Source: Bog-950 sp046329495 (GTDB lineage Bacteria > Bacteroidota > Bacteroidia > Chitinophagales > LD1). From it: a DNA stretch of 64,000 bases. Shown here piece by piece: positions 9,264 through 17,692 of this stretch. The position numbers and the translations under genes are program-made. The DNA is taken from the NCBI GenBank assembly GCA_046329495.1, contig JAXLUO010000001.1, positions 124,001 to 188,000 on the forward strand. Direction: 5' to 3'. Within the stretch, counting starts at the first letter, position 1, and every line of letters begins with the position of its first letter. The notes under the pieces are model-generated. The model had not been told where the DNA came from and made no database searches. It was given only the letters and a program-made list of their open reading frames with translations.

Positions 9264-10184
9264 GTGGAATACGTAGGCATTCAAACGCAGATACAGCGTA
9301 ACAACATCTTCTCTACGCTTCAGCTATTTCTATTTCCTGTACTGCTAACAGGCTTAATTTTTGCCATTACCTGGTTGGTGCAGTGGTATACAGAAATGGA
9401 CCCCACGGTATCGCCGTATTTGTTTAGCACCACGATGCTGGCCTGTGGCATCTGGTTTCTTATTGCCTTCTTTTTTCACCACCGGATGATAATGCTGGCA
9501 ACCGGTGCCAAGCCGCTGGAACGTGTCGAGAACAAGCGGGTATACAACCTGGTAGAAAATCTGTGCATCAGCCAGGGCATGAAAATGCCGCGTATATATA
9601 TAATAGACGATGACTCGCTGAATGCGTTTGCCAGCGGCATTAACGAGCGCACCTTTGCGCTCACTTTCTCGAAAGGCATATTGGAAAAGCTGGATGATGC
9701 CGAGCTGGAAGGTGTGATAGGGCATGAGCTAACCCACATCATTAACCGCGATACCAGGCTGCTGATGATCTCCATAATTTTTGTGGGCATTTTCTCTTTT
9801 ATAGCAGAGATGGTTTTTCGCGGTTTGCGTTTTGCCGGCGATGGAGATAGCGATGGTAAGGGCCGTTGGGTGTTTGTTTTATTGGTGTTGCTGGTTTCAT
9901 CGGTTGCTTATTTGTTAGCTATGCTGATGCGTTTTGGTATATCTCGTAACCGCGAGTTTATGGCCGATGCAGGTTCGGCGCAAATGACAAAAAACCCGCA
10001 GGCTCTTGCCAGCGCATTACGCAAAATTGCCGGCGACCCGCTGATAGAAGCTGTACACAACCGCGATGTAGCCCAATTATTTATTGAACATCCCCAACCC
10101 GAATCGCGCTTTTCAATCGGTAAATTATTTGCCACGCATCCCCCCATTGAAGAGCGGATACGTTTACTGGAACAGTTTACCTGA
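9264..10184 (+). CDS. htpX: M48 family metallopeptidase (HtpX-like)
   Basis: A 306-residue inner-membrane zinc protease. The zinc site HELTH is at residues 154-158 and the probable third ligand Glu lies in RNREFMADAGSA (about 231). Hydrophobic segments sit at about 18-38 and 52-72, with two more after the HExxH helix (about 168-188 and 203-222), the usual HtpX topology with the active site on the cytoplasmic face. HtpX degrades damaged membrane proteins. Translation probably starts at the GTG at 9264, since the next ATG lies past the first membrane helix. The C-terminal THPPIEERIRLLEQF is typical of the family. Symbol by similarity only. Confidence 0.9.
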   Translation: MEYVGIQTQIQRNNIFSTLQLFLFPVLLTGLIFAITWLVQWYTEMDPTVSPYLFSTTMLACGIWFLIAFFFHHRMIMLATGAKPLERVENKRVYNLVENLCISQGMKMPRIYIIDDDSLNAFASGINERTFALTFSKGILEKLDDAELEGVIGHELTHIINRDTRLLMISIIFVGIFSFIAEMVFRGLRFAGDGDSDGKGRWVFVLLVLLVSSVAYLLAMLMRFGISRNREFMADAGSAQMTKNPQALASALRKIAGDPLIEAVHNRDVAQLFIEHPQPESRFSIGKLFATHPPIEERIRLLEQFT

Positions 10185-10219
10185 TTAGATTGCTTATTCT
10201 TGCAATTAACTGAACCACT

Positions 10220-10843
10220 ATGAAATTTGTTCTGACACTACGGCATTGGCTTGTGTTTTTACTGTTATACATCGTGCCTTTTGCCGGCTCGCTTCTGTTG
10301 ATAGTAATCGCCGCATGGCGCGATCCCGATGTAACACAGCACATTGAGCTGTTAACCGGGCAAATAATGGCGGTTGCCACCGTCTATATCTATGTATCCT
10401 CCTTTTTTTGGCTTTATGGTACCGGTAACGCGCTACATCAGCGCTTACCCGATACGGTATTTATGAATATTCACATTTTCCGCTTTATGACCATCGTGCC
10501 ACTGCTATGGGGTTTATGGTTGGCTTATGTTTTTTACAGCCTGCTTGTGCACATGAAAGGGAATCAGTTGCCGGTAACCACCTCCGAAGACGATATATTT
10601 AGCCTGGGAGGTGTAATGTGTTTTCTGTTTGCCATTCATAATAACTGGTTTATCGCCAAAGCACTTAAATCGATAGAGCGTTACGGAGAAGTAAGCTTCA
10701 GCGATTACTTCGGCGACTTTATACTCATCACCTTCCTGCCTATCGGGGTTTGGTTAATACAGCCCAGGTTGAACCAATTGGCCAATAACAGCAGCGGGCC
10801 GGTGGATGAACGACCTGATATTCTGGATACACACTTTAGGTAG
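10220..10843 (+). CDS. Hypothetical multi-pass membrane protein
   Basis: 207 residues with five hydrophobic segments (about 10-33, 48-68, 87-110, 129-148 and 165-184) and a polar C-terminal tail. No conserved catalytic motif is evident and I do not recognise the family. It begins 35 nt after the htpX-like gene on the same strand with no terminator between, so co-transcription is likely. That would make it an accessory of membrane proteostasis by context only. Confidence 0.7.
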   Translation: MKFVLTLRHWLVFLLLYIVPFAGSLLLIVIAAWRDPDVTQHIELLTGQIMAVATVYIYVSSFFWLYGTGNALHQRLPDTVFMNIHIFRFMTIVPLLWGLWLAYVFYSLLVHMKGNQLPVTTSEDDIFSLGGVMCFLFAIHNNWFIAKALKSIERYGEVSFSDYFGDFILITFLPIGVWLIQPRLNQLANNSSGPVDERPDILDTHFR

Positions 10844-11128
10844 TGCGGACTTTGGAACAGTCAAATTAATGATACCGGACGGTCTCCAAATTTAACGAAA
10901 TTAAATTTGAAACTTTAAACCCTAATTACTATCTTTACTCAAGGTTTGCCCTTTAGGCAAAGCTAAAAGTTCTTTGATACCGCAAGCATTCAGAAGATGA
11001 TCAAAATGCCTGCCTGATAGTACTATGCCTCGTTCTATCAACTACCGGCATACCGGGCATTTCTATTAAAAATTAAAAGGTGTAACATCTAAATGCAATG
11101 TAACCTTTTGTAACCTTTTTCAAAAAAA

Positions 11129-11318
11129 TGTAAAGGAGTGTAAAGTTGGAGCTGCGTTTATCCTGAAAAGCCTATCCATCCTGTTCATCCTGGTTCAAAA
11201 AGTGTAAAGGAGTGTAAAGTTTGTTCCTATAGAACTGCCAATCCCATGTTCCGATCAATCGCTGTGAACCGTGAACTGAGAACCGTGAACTTTTTCACCT
11301 GTAAAGGAGTGTAAAGTT
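11129..11318. repeat. Three dispersed copies of a 19-nt repeat
   Basis: The sequence TGTAAAGGAGTGTAAAGTT occurs exactly at 11129-11147, 11203-11221 and 11300-11318, all in the same orientation, with gaps of 55 and 78 nt. Each copy is itself an internal direct repeat of TGTAAAG. The unequal spacers and the absence of cas genes argue against CRISPR. Confidence 0.85.
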
Positions 11319-11406
11319 CTATACCGCTTCTTGTTTGCGTCTTTGTATAAAAACGCCCTTTTTGTCCGATTTATCACAAAAATCACTCATATAAAAAATT
11401 GTGTAA

Positions 11407-11457
11407 CTTGTGCACAAGCCAAAAAGTGCACAAGCATGCACAAGTAAGTGTGGATAA
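11407..11457. promoter_or_regulatory. Cluster of DnaA-box-like 9-mers
   Basis: TGTGGATAA at 11449-11457 is the exact reverse complement of the DnaA box TTATCCACA. In the same orientation upstream lie TGTGCACAA (11409-11417, inside the palindrome CTTGTGCACAAG), AGTGCACAA (11425-11433) and CATGCACAA (11435-11443), with 8, 7 and 6 matches out of 9 to TGTGNATAA. AT-rich DNA flanks both sides. This could be an origin, a DnaA-regulated site or chance; no dnaA or dnaN gene is in the window. Confidence 0.35.
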
Positions 11458-11660
11458 CCTAAACCAATTCGCTTAAACAACATACATATAAAAACTATCT
11501 GGCGCAAGAATTGTAGCTGGGTATCTGCATAGCTTCTTGTGCCAAAAATTTTAGGGCTAAGCAATGTATGTGTTGCGCGTTTTCGCCCTTTGTTGGTGTT
11601 ATAACTTCCGGTTATAATAATCAGAGCAGCATCACCAGCAAGCAAAGGCAAAAATAAGAG

Positions 11661-12446
11661 TTGCAAGAATGGCTGTCCTTTTATATTAGCCGCGTGGAGA
11701 TTGGAAACATTCTTATCATTCTGGTAGCAGGTATCATCGGCGGATTCATCAATGCGGTTTCGGCGGCAGGCTCTTTAATAACGCTGCCGGCTTTCATCTT
11801 TGCAGGATTAACGCCGGGGGCAGCCAATGCTACCAACCGCGTAGCCATCATGGCGCAGAATTTTTCATCAGCCTATGCCTTTCGCAGTAAAGGCATTAAA
11901 ACCGATAGTTACATGTTCTGGCTGGCAGCAGCCTCCATACCCGGGGCGGTATTAGGGGCCTGGTTCTCTTTAAAAATCCCCGATGCCATCTTTACCAAGA
12001 TTCTTTCGGTGGTAATGGTGGTGTTTTTGATTATCACGCTGCTTAACCCGCTAAAAAATGCCGGCGGCGAAGCTGAGCGGGTGGAGCCAAAGCACAAGGC
12101 CCTGGGTGTATTTCTTTACTTTTTGTTCGGCATTTACGGTGGCTTTATACAGGCAGGCACCGGCTTTTTTTTAATGAGCGGTACGTTACTTCTGCACCGC
12201 TTTAACATTGTAAAAACAAACTACTATAAGGCTGTTATTATGTTTACATACACCGTAGTTGCCTTTTTGGTGTTTGTGTTTAAAGGCAACATCCATTGGC
12301 TGGAAGGTATACTGATGGGTGTAGGCATGAGCATCGGCGCCTTTTTCGGCAGCCGCTGGACCATTGATGCCAGCGCCGTGTGGATACGCCGGGTGATGGT
12401 TGTGCTAATCTGTTCCATGGCCGTTTACTTATGGATTTTTAAATAA
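11661..12446 (+). CDS. TSUP (TauE/SafE) family permease
   Basis: 261 residues, about eight hydrophobic segments. The N-terminal GGFINAVSAAGSLITLPAF followed by TPGAANATNRVA is the first half-repeat signature of the sulfite/sulfur-anion exporter family, and the second half carries the matching GIYGGFIQAGTGFFLM. Members move sulfite, sulfoacetate, taurine-derived anions or thiosulfate across the inner membrane; the substrate cannot be inferred as no sulfur genes are adjacent. The start is TTG at 11661 or GTG at 11694; both leave the first helix intact. Confidence 0.88.
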   Translation: MQEWLSFYISRVEIGNILIILVAGIIGGFINAVSAAGSLITLPAFIFAGLTPGAANATNRVAIMAQNFSSAYAFRSKGIKTDSYMFWLAAASIPGAVLGAWFSLKIPDAIFTKILSVVMVVFLIITLLNPLKNAGGEAERVEPKHKALGVFLYFLFGIYGGFIQAGTGFFLMSGTLLLHRFNIVKTNYYKAVIMFTYTVVAFLVFVFKGNIHWLEGILMGVGMSIGAFFGSRWTIDASAVWIRRVMVVLICSMAVYLWIFK

Positions 12447-12543
12447 GCAACATCTTTTCATTTGAAATTGTACAATACCCTGTGGCACTCTACCGTTTAA
12501 CAAATTCAAAACCTATCTTCAACCCTGCCCAAAATAAACTCCT

Positions 12544-13683
12544 GTGAAAAAACTATTTACCCTGCTGCTGCTGTTGCCCGCAGCATTAATGGCCCAAAAC
12601 CAGTGTTGCCGCTACGATTCAACGGCCGACTATCTGAACCTGGGTTTAGGCGATATGAATGTATTTGTAAGTCCACCCTTGCCCGGTTTAAAAATTAGGC
12701 AGGGCGCCAACTTTGCCGAGCTGCAGAACCACAAGGATAAAACCGGCTTTTATGTATCCATCGGCAACGATAACGCCGTAAGTACCGGTTACGATTATTC
12801 GTACAACCAGAACTACGAAAACCCGCTGAACTTTAAGCGCGATTTTACCTGCTTTACAGGCGATACGCTGTTAAAGCAACTGTTACAGGATGGCAGCATT
12901 ACCAAAGAGATTTCGAAGATTAAATACAAGGTACCCGCTTCGTGGGAAATAGTGCAGCGAACCCCGCAGAATGTAGGCGAGGAATATATAGTATGGACCA
13001 TGCTGTACCAGGGGCCCTCGGGCATGATAAATGCTGCAGCTATATACCCCCTGAAACGCGACGCCGAAGTTGCAGGAAAGTTTCAGAAAGCTTTGCTAAG
13101 TCTATATACCGACTCGCTTGAAAAACCAACCGACAAGGAAGTGTTTACCTATACCATTGACCTTACCGGTACAGGATTGGAAGAAGGCAAGCTTTCGAAA
13201 ACCGTACCCTGGGCCGCCAAGTATAAGTGGGACAGTGACAACCTCAACCTGCATCGCTATTTTAAGAAAGGATTTATCGAATCGCTTACCAACCTGCGTA
13301 TAGTAGATATACTGGCCAAGGATGATCCGCTGGATCTGGGAAATCCTTCGGTGCAAATGGATGTAAACGAATCGGCCATTAACGTGTGTAAGCCCGATTT
13401 TATAACCAGCAAATGCAGCACCCTGTTAAGCGACCTTACCGATAAGCTGGGCGAAACAGCGCAGGTTTCAACCATTCAAAACGTACGGGTAAATGGTTTA
13501 GATGCGTACGAAGCCGAAGCCAAAGTAGTGGCCAACAACAAGGTTATTGCCACCGGCTATACCATTGCACTTTTTGCCAGCAACAGGTATTACATTATTA
13601 AAGCCTTTGCCAGCGAAAAGCCGGAAGAATATTTAGCCGCCTTTAAAAAAGCTGCCCGCACCTTTGTATACACTGCCAACTAA
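12544..13683 (+). CDS. Secreted protein, first of three tandem paralogues
   Basis: 379 residues from a GTG start, with a Sec signal peptide (LLLLLPAALMA-Q). The mature N-terminus has a vicinal Cys pair (NQCCRYDST). Blocks shared with the next two genes: GDTL, then K-I-KIKYKVPASWE, VW-x-x-x-Y-x-GPSG, YP near 160, LTGTGL near 215, an ES-x-INVC-x-PDFI block near 280, DKLG then NGLDAYE-x-E, and a final ATGYT-x-x-LFAS-x-RYY block. The C-terminal third resembles lipid- or protein-binding alpha/beta folds seen in many Bacteroidota unknowns. I do not recognise the family. Gaps of 6 and 11 nt to the next genes indicate one operon. Confidence 0.8.
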   Translation: MKKLFTLLLLLPAALMAQNQCCRYDSTADYLNLGLGDMNVFVSPPLPGLKIRQGANFAELQNHKDKTGFYVSIGNDNAVSTGYDYSYNQNYENPLNFKRDFTCFTGDTLLKQLLQDGSITKEISKIKYKVPASWEIVQRTPQNVGEEYIVWTMLYQGPSGMINAAAIYPLKRDAEVAGKFQKALLSLYTDSLEKPTDKEVFTYTIDLTGTGLEEGKLSKTVPWAAKYKWDSDNLNLHRYFKKGFIESLTNLRIVDILAKDDPLDLGNPSVQMDVNESAINVCKPDFITSKCSTLLSDLTDKLGETAQVSTIQNVRVNGLDAYEAEAKVVANNKVIATGYTIALFASNRYYIIKAFASEKPEEYLAAFKKAARTFVYTAN

Positions 13684-13689
13684 ACCCCT

Positions 13690-14829
13690 ATGAAAAACAA
13701 TACGAACGTTAAACACCTGATAGCTGCAAGCCTGCTTGTGCTGGGCATGTATCTGCCTGCGCATGCCGGTAACCAAACCTGTTGCAGTAAAGATACCACC
13801 GCCCCTTACCTGGAATATGAAGTATATGGCCATGATTGGTATTTACTACCACCCGTTAAAGGTTTACAGATAACGAAGGACTACAGCGCCTTTACCTTAC
13901 AGAGCAAAGAACAAAGTATACGGTTACAACTTATGGACCTGCCCGATAATGGTGATTATGCCGCTGCTGATGAGAGCGCAAGTGCCTCCTCGGCCCATGG
14001 CGATACCTTATTGAATCTGCATTCGGAAAACGGGAAGGTGAGCAAGGACATACTAAAAATTAAATACAAGGTGCCTGCTACCTGGGAGAACGTACAAAAC
14101 AATCCCGACCTGATTGGCGATGAATCGGCCGTTTGGCTAATGGAATACAAAGGGCCATCGGGCAGGGTGGTTGCCAGCGGCAATTATCCGTTTAAGTTGG
14201 ATCCATCACTATCCGCCGGTTTCCAAAAAAGCTTGTGTTCGTTTTATGTGGACTCGTTTGATTACGAGGAGCCGCCCAAACCCGCCGGTTTTGAAGTAAG
14301 CTTAAACGGTACCGGTTTAAAAAAGGACGAAAGCAACACGCTGTTTACCGGTGGATTTAATTACAGCTTTACCGTATCGTATGATGACTTTGTAAAAGAA
14401 TACCATTATTACCCTGAACGCTACTGGGAAATAATGAACGATACGAAGCTGTACAAAGAGATGGTTACCAACGGTAGTTTTGATGCCGTTAACCCGTTTG
14501 TAGAATTGACCATTAAAGAATCGGGCACAAATATTTGCAGCGCCGATTTTATAGGCATACAGGCCAGCAAAATGCAAACCGAAATGGAAGATAAGTTGGG
14601 GCCGAATGCTAAACTGGGCGAGGTAATGAACAGCCACGTTAATGGTTTAGACATGTATGAAATTGAGGGACAGGTAGAGAATAACGGAAAGGTATTAGCT
14701 ACGGCATATTCCGCTGCCTTTTTTACTTCTAACAAATACTTTTTGCTAACCGGTTATGCGCTCGAAAATCCCGCCAAAAGTCTGGAGGCTTTTAAGAGTG
14801 TTGCTAAAACCTTTGTGATAAAAAACTAA
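13690..14829 (+). CDS. Secreted protein, second of three tandem paralogues
   Basis: 379 residues with a signal peptide (hydrophobic 9-24, cleavage near AHA-G) and a mature N-terminus NQTCCSKDTT that keeps the CC pair of its upstream neighbour. It repeats the family blocks: KIKYKVPATWENVQ, VWLMEYKGPSGR, LNGTGL, ESGTNICSADFI, DKLGPNAK, NGLDMYEIEG and a C-terminal TSNKYFLLTGYA. The overall alignment to the first paralogue appears full-length with no frameshift. Extracytoplasmic by signal peptide; function unknown. The arrangement points to local duplication followed by divergence. Confidence 0.8.
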   Translation: MKNNTNVKHLIAASLLVLGMYLPAHAGNQTCCSKDTTAPYLEYEVYGHDWYLLPPVKGLQITKDYSAFTLQSKEQSIRLQLMDLPDNGDYAAADESASASSAHGDTLLNLHSENGKVSKDILKIKYKVPATWENVQNNPDLIGDESAVWLMEYKGPSGRVVASGNYPFKLDPSLSAGFQKSLCSFYVDSFDYEEPPKPAGFEVSLNGTGLKKDESNTLFTGGFNYSFTVSYDDFVKEYHYYPERYWEIMNDTKLYKEMVTNGSFDAVNPFVELTIKESGTNICSADFIGIQASKMQTEMEDKLGPNAKLGEVMNSHVNGLDMYEIEGQVENNGKVLATAYSAAFFTSNKYFLLTGYALENPAKSLEAFKSVAKTFVIKN

Positions 14830-14840
14830 GACCCTACCGT

Positions 14841-15998
14841 ATGAAAGCCACTACCCTATTACTGCTATTACTGCCCTTTGGTTTATGGGCACAGGATGGC
14901 CTGCGCAAGGACCGCAAAGCAGCGTATAACCGCTACGAGATAAACGAACGAAAGGTGTTTTTTGCCCCACCTGCCAAGGACATGGAAATAAAGCCGGTGG
15001 AAGACGGCATTACGTTTAGCCTTGCCCAGCAACACGTAGGCATTACGCTGTTAGGCGATAAAATAGAATCGGATTATTACCGCTACGATGCAAGCGGCGA
15101 CCCACCTGCCGAATTGTACGAAGCAAACGACAACGGTTACCTGCAAACCTATTACGGCGATACCCTTTTTCAGAAAACGTTTACCCGCAATAAGCTGCGC
15201 AAGCAATTGGTTAAAATGAAATACCGTGTTAACCTGAGCTGGGAAGCCGTGCGCGCACAACCGGATTTGATTGGCAAGGAGTATGTTGTTTGGTACGTAA
15301 ACTTCGAAGGGCCCTCGGGCTTGCTGGAAGGTGTGGGCACTTACCCGATTGAAATGGACAAGGAAATGGGGCCGAAGTTTCAGGCATCGCTTACCAGTTT
15401 GTATGCCGATAGCATGGAGAACGAAACGATAGATACTACCTTTCAACTAAACCTGCAGGGAACAGGACTTAGCCAGAGCGCCAGCGGTGTTAGTTTTTCT
15501 ACCACCAGTGTGGTGTATAATGATGACGTTTCAGACGACAGTTATAACAACTACACCTACAATTATTATCCGACAACTTATCTGGATACAGCGGGCAATT
15601 TGGACCTGGCTGCCATACTGGAAAAAAACTGGGCATTTGACCCCAGCGCACCCGATGTGGAAATGACTGTAGGCGAAAGCGATATAAACGTGTGCAACCC
15701 CGACTTTATAACCGCCCGCAACAACGATGCACTGGATCTATTAAAAAGCAAGTTAGGTTCGCGGGCAACGGTTAGCGCCATTACCCACCGCACCCAAAAC
15801 GGAATGGATGTTTACGAAGCCGAAGGAAGCACCTACGGCAAGGGAAAGTTGATGGCCACAGGCTATATGGCGGTGTTCTTTACTAAAAGTAAATATTACA
15901 CGCTGCACGGCTACGCAGTTACTGATCCGGCCAAATGGCAGCAAAGCTTTAAGAAGGCCGCTCAATCGTTAACTACTACCGTTAAAAAAGGGCATTAG
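14841..15998 (+). CDS. Secreted protein, third of three tandem paralogues
   Basis: 385 residues, signal peptide cleaved near LWA-Q. It keeps the KMKYRVNLSWEAV, VWYVNFEGPSG, LQGTGL, ESDINVCNPDFI, SKLGSRA, NGMDVYEAEG and TKSKYYTLHGYA blocks, but has lost the N-terminal CC pair (QDGLRKDRKAAY there) and carries an Asp/Tyr/Asn-rich insertion (DDVSDDSYNNYTYNYY) in the middle. It closes the operon, with a terminator 38 nt after the stop. Unknown family; the differences suggest sub-functionalisation after duplication. Confidence 0.8.
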   Translation: MKATTLLLLLLPFGLWAQDGLRKDRKAAYNRYEINERKVFFAPPAKDMEIKPVEDGITFSLAQQHVGITLLGDKIESDYYRYDASGDPPAELYEANDNGYLQTYYGDTLFQKTFTRNKLRKQLVKMKYRVNLSWEAVRAQPDLIGKEYVVWYVNFEGPSGLLEGVGTYPIEMDKEMGPKFQASLTSLYADSMENETIDTTFQLNLQGTGLSQSASGVSFSTTSVVYNDDVSDDSYNNYTYNYYPTTYLDTAGNLDLAAILEKNWAFDPSAPDVEMTVGESDINVCNPDFITARNNDALDLLKSKLGSRATVSAITHRTQNGMDVYEAEGSTYGKGKLMATGYMAVFFTKSKYYTLHGYAVTDPAKWQQSFKKAAQSLTTTVKKGH

Positions 15999-16036
15999 AA
16001 ATTTTAAGAATTATGTGAGCAATCGTGCTGCAGTTG

Positions 16037-16072
16037 GTGCCGCAAGGTTTTGCTGCGGCACAATTCTTTTTT
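16037..16072 (+). terminator. Rho-independent terminator after the paralogue operon
   Basis: GTGCCGCA (16037-16044) pairs with TGCGGCAC (16054-16061), followed by AATTC and a T-run ending at 16072. Confidence 0.85.
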
Positions 16073-16119
16073 GCTGTATCTTGATTACTTTAGTAACCTA
16101 AACTTAAAACTATCCCTAC

Positions 16120-17571
16120 ATGAGAAGAAATCTACTAACGGCCCTGTTGTTGCTTTTACTGGCAGCTCCGGCATTACAAGCCCAGGTGCGCTATCTGGAT
16201 GAAATTTATACTACCGTGCAGGTAGATAGCAACGTGGTTTACGGAAAGAACTACGGCTTTCTAACTAACTTTAATACCCTGCAAAATTTAAAGATGGACG
16301 TTTATCAGGCCGTGGGCGATACCGGCACACACCGCCCCGTAGTGATACTGATGCACGCAGGTTCGTTTCTGCCCGGTTCAGTAACCGGTTTCTACGATTT
16401 TAGCTATAAGGACGAAAACTGTATGGTAGAAATGTGTAAGCGTTTTGCCAAGCGCGGCTGGTTAGCTGTAAGCATGACCTACCGCCTCGGCTGGAACCCC
16501 ACTTCGCCTGATGCTGATGTGCGCGCCAGCACTATTATAAATGCCGTTTACCGCGCCGAGCAAGATGTAAAAAACTGCGTGCGTTACTTCCGCAGCACCT
16601 ATACCGATAGCGCCAACAAATGGGGCATTGATGGTAACAAGTTTGTGCTGGGTGGTACCAACTCGGGCGCCTATGTAGCCCTGGCTGCTGGCAACCTAAA
16701 CAAGCCTGCTGAACTCGTGCTTCCAAAGTTTCTGGACAACATGGGCAACTCGTTTGTTGACACCACCAAAACAGGCAACTTCGATGGCTTTGGCGGCACA
16801 CAGAACTACGACAATTTTGCCGGCATAAGCAGTGCGTTTAGCTGCGTGCTTTCGTTAGGTGGCGCCGTAGCCGATACCTCGTTTATTGAAGTTGGGGAAC
16901 CTCCGGTAATTGCCTTCCAGGGTGCACAGGAAACCTTAACCCCGTACAACACAGCTGTGGTGCAAACAACTACCCTGCAATCAGTGATCGAAGTAAGTGG
17001 CTCGGGCGACTTTATGCCTGTAGTAGATGCCCGCGGACTAAACAGCGGCTTTACGCCAAACACCTTTGGCGGTACCCCGCTTAACCACGATGCTTCTTTT
17101 GCTTCGCGCCCTGCGGTTGATGGACTGTTCCCTTTCTACGGTCAGGCCTTTGAACCATGGAGCTGGTATAACGGCCCCAACCCTGCAGTAAACAGTACCG
17201 CTTCGCAACCTAAAGCCATGCTGTATATCGATACTATTATGGGCTATAGCCTGCCGCGTTTATACAAGCTGTTATACGATCCTTCTTTCGGCGAACCTTC
17301 GGCTATTCATGAAGTAAAAGGCAGCATCGAAATGCAGGTATATCCAAGCCCTGCCAATGCGCAACTGAACATTACTATAAACAGCCTGCAAAAGCCACTG
17401 CAAACCCTGCGTGTGCTTGACCTTACAGGCCGCCTGGTAATGGAAACAAGCAGCCTGAACGGTTACACCCAATCTTTAAACGTTAGCGCACTGCCACAAG
17501 GCGCTTACCTGTTACAGGTTAGCTTAACCGATGGCACCACAGGCACTCGCCGTTTCAGCGTACAGCGCTAA
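16120..17571 (+). CDS. Carboxylesterase-like alpha/beta-hydrolase-fold protein with T9SS type A sorting domain; nucleophile replaced
   Basis: 483 residues. A signal peptide (1-21, ALQA-Q) is followed by an alpha/beta-hydrolase core: VVILMHAGSF matches the HGG-type oxyanion strand, VSMTYRLGW the second strand, and AEQDVKNCVRYFR the helix before the nucleophile elbow. The elbow reads GGTNSGAY where carboxylesterases have GG-x-S-A-G-A, so the expected Ser is Asn. The C-terminal 75 residues (VYPSPANAQLNI, LRVLDLTGRLV, LPQGAYLLQV, FSVQR) form a type A T9SS domain, so it is exported and probably surface-bound or released. Either a pseudo-hydrolase or one using another residue; catalysis should not be assumed. 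Confidence 0.82.
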   Translation: MRRNLLTALLLLLLAAPALQAQVRYLDEIYTTVQVDSNVVYGKNYGFLTNFNTLQNLKMDVYQAVGDTGTHRPVVILMHAGSFLPGSVTGFYDFSYKDENCMVEMCKRFAKRGWLAVSMTYRLGWNPTSPDADVRASTIINAVYRAEQDVKNCVRYFRSTYTDSANKWGIDGNKFVLGGTNSGAYVALAAGNLNKPAELVLPKFLDNMGNSFVDTTKTGNFDGFGGTQNYDNFAGISSAFSCVLSLGGAVADTSFIEVGEPPVIAFQGAQETLTPYNTAVVQTTTLQSVIEVSGSGDFMPVVDARGLNSGFTPNTFGGTPLNHDASFASRPAVDGLFPFYGQAFEPWSWYNGPNPAVNSTASQPKAMLYIDTIMGYSLPRLYKLLYDPSFGEPSAIHEVKGSIEMQVYPSPANAQLNITINSLQKPLQTLRVLDLTGRLVMETSSLNGYTQSLNVSALPQGAYLLQVSLTDGTTGTRRFSVQR

Positions 17572-17594
17572 TAGTTTAAAACAAAACGCATATG

Positions 17595-17628
17595 GAATGC
17601 CGGAGCAAAATCCGGCATTCTTTTTTTT
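17595..17628 (+). terminator. Rho-independent terminator
   Basis: A perfect 10-bp stem, GAATGCCGGA (17595-17604) with TCCGGCATTC (17611-17620), followed by eight T. It separates the hydrolase gene from the TonB receptor gene. Confidence 0.93.
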
Positions 17629-17692
17629 AAGCGAACCTTATGCAATCGCTATCTTTTTCTATATTCGGCTTTACCTAAACCCTCGCTGCCTG

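Larger units (their letters stand above)
10844..11660. other. 817-nt gap without a convincing gene: repeats and DnaA-box-like cluster
   Basis: The gap contains a 10-nt tandem repeat TGTAACCTTT (11099-11118), three copies of TGTAAAGGAGTGTAAAGTT, a repeated GTGAACCGTGAAC/GAACCGTGAAC stretch (11264-11290) and a cluster of DnaA-box-like 9-mers near 11407-11457 beside AT-rich DNA. A 115-codon minus-strand frame (11319-11666) lacks any recognisable protein character and covers the repeats, so I do not call it. Base composition looks lower in GC than the flanking genes. Confidence 0.6.

Noticed and set aside
11129..11318. CRISPR array
   Set aside because: Only three 19-nt repeats, spacers of 55 and 78 nt, no leader and no cas genes.
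11319..11666. 115-codon minus-strand frame in the repeat-rich gap
   Set aside because: It covers one 19-nt repeat copy and the DnaA-box-like cluster, starts beside the permease gene and has no recognisable protein pattern.
17531..17692. N-terminal extension of the TonB receptor gene
   Set aside because: It would overlap the previous gene and the strong terminator and would place 54 residues ahead of a clear signal peptide.
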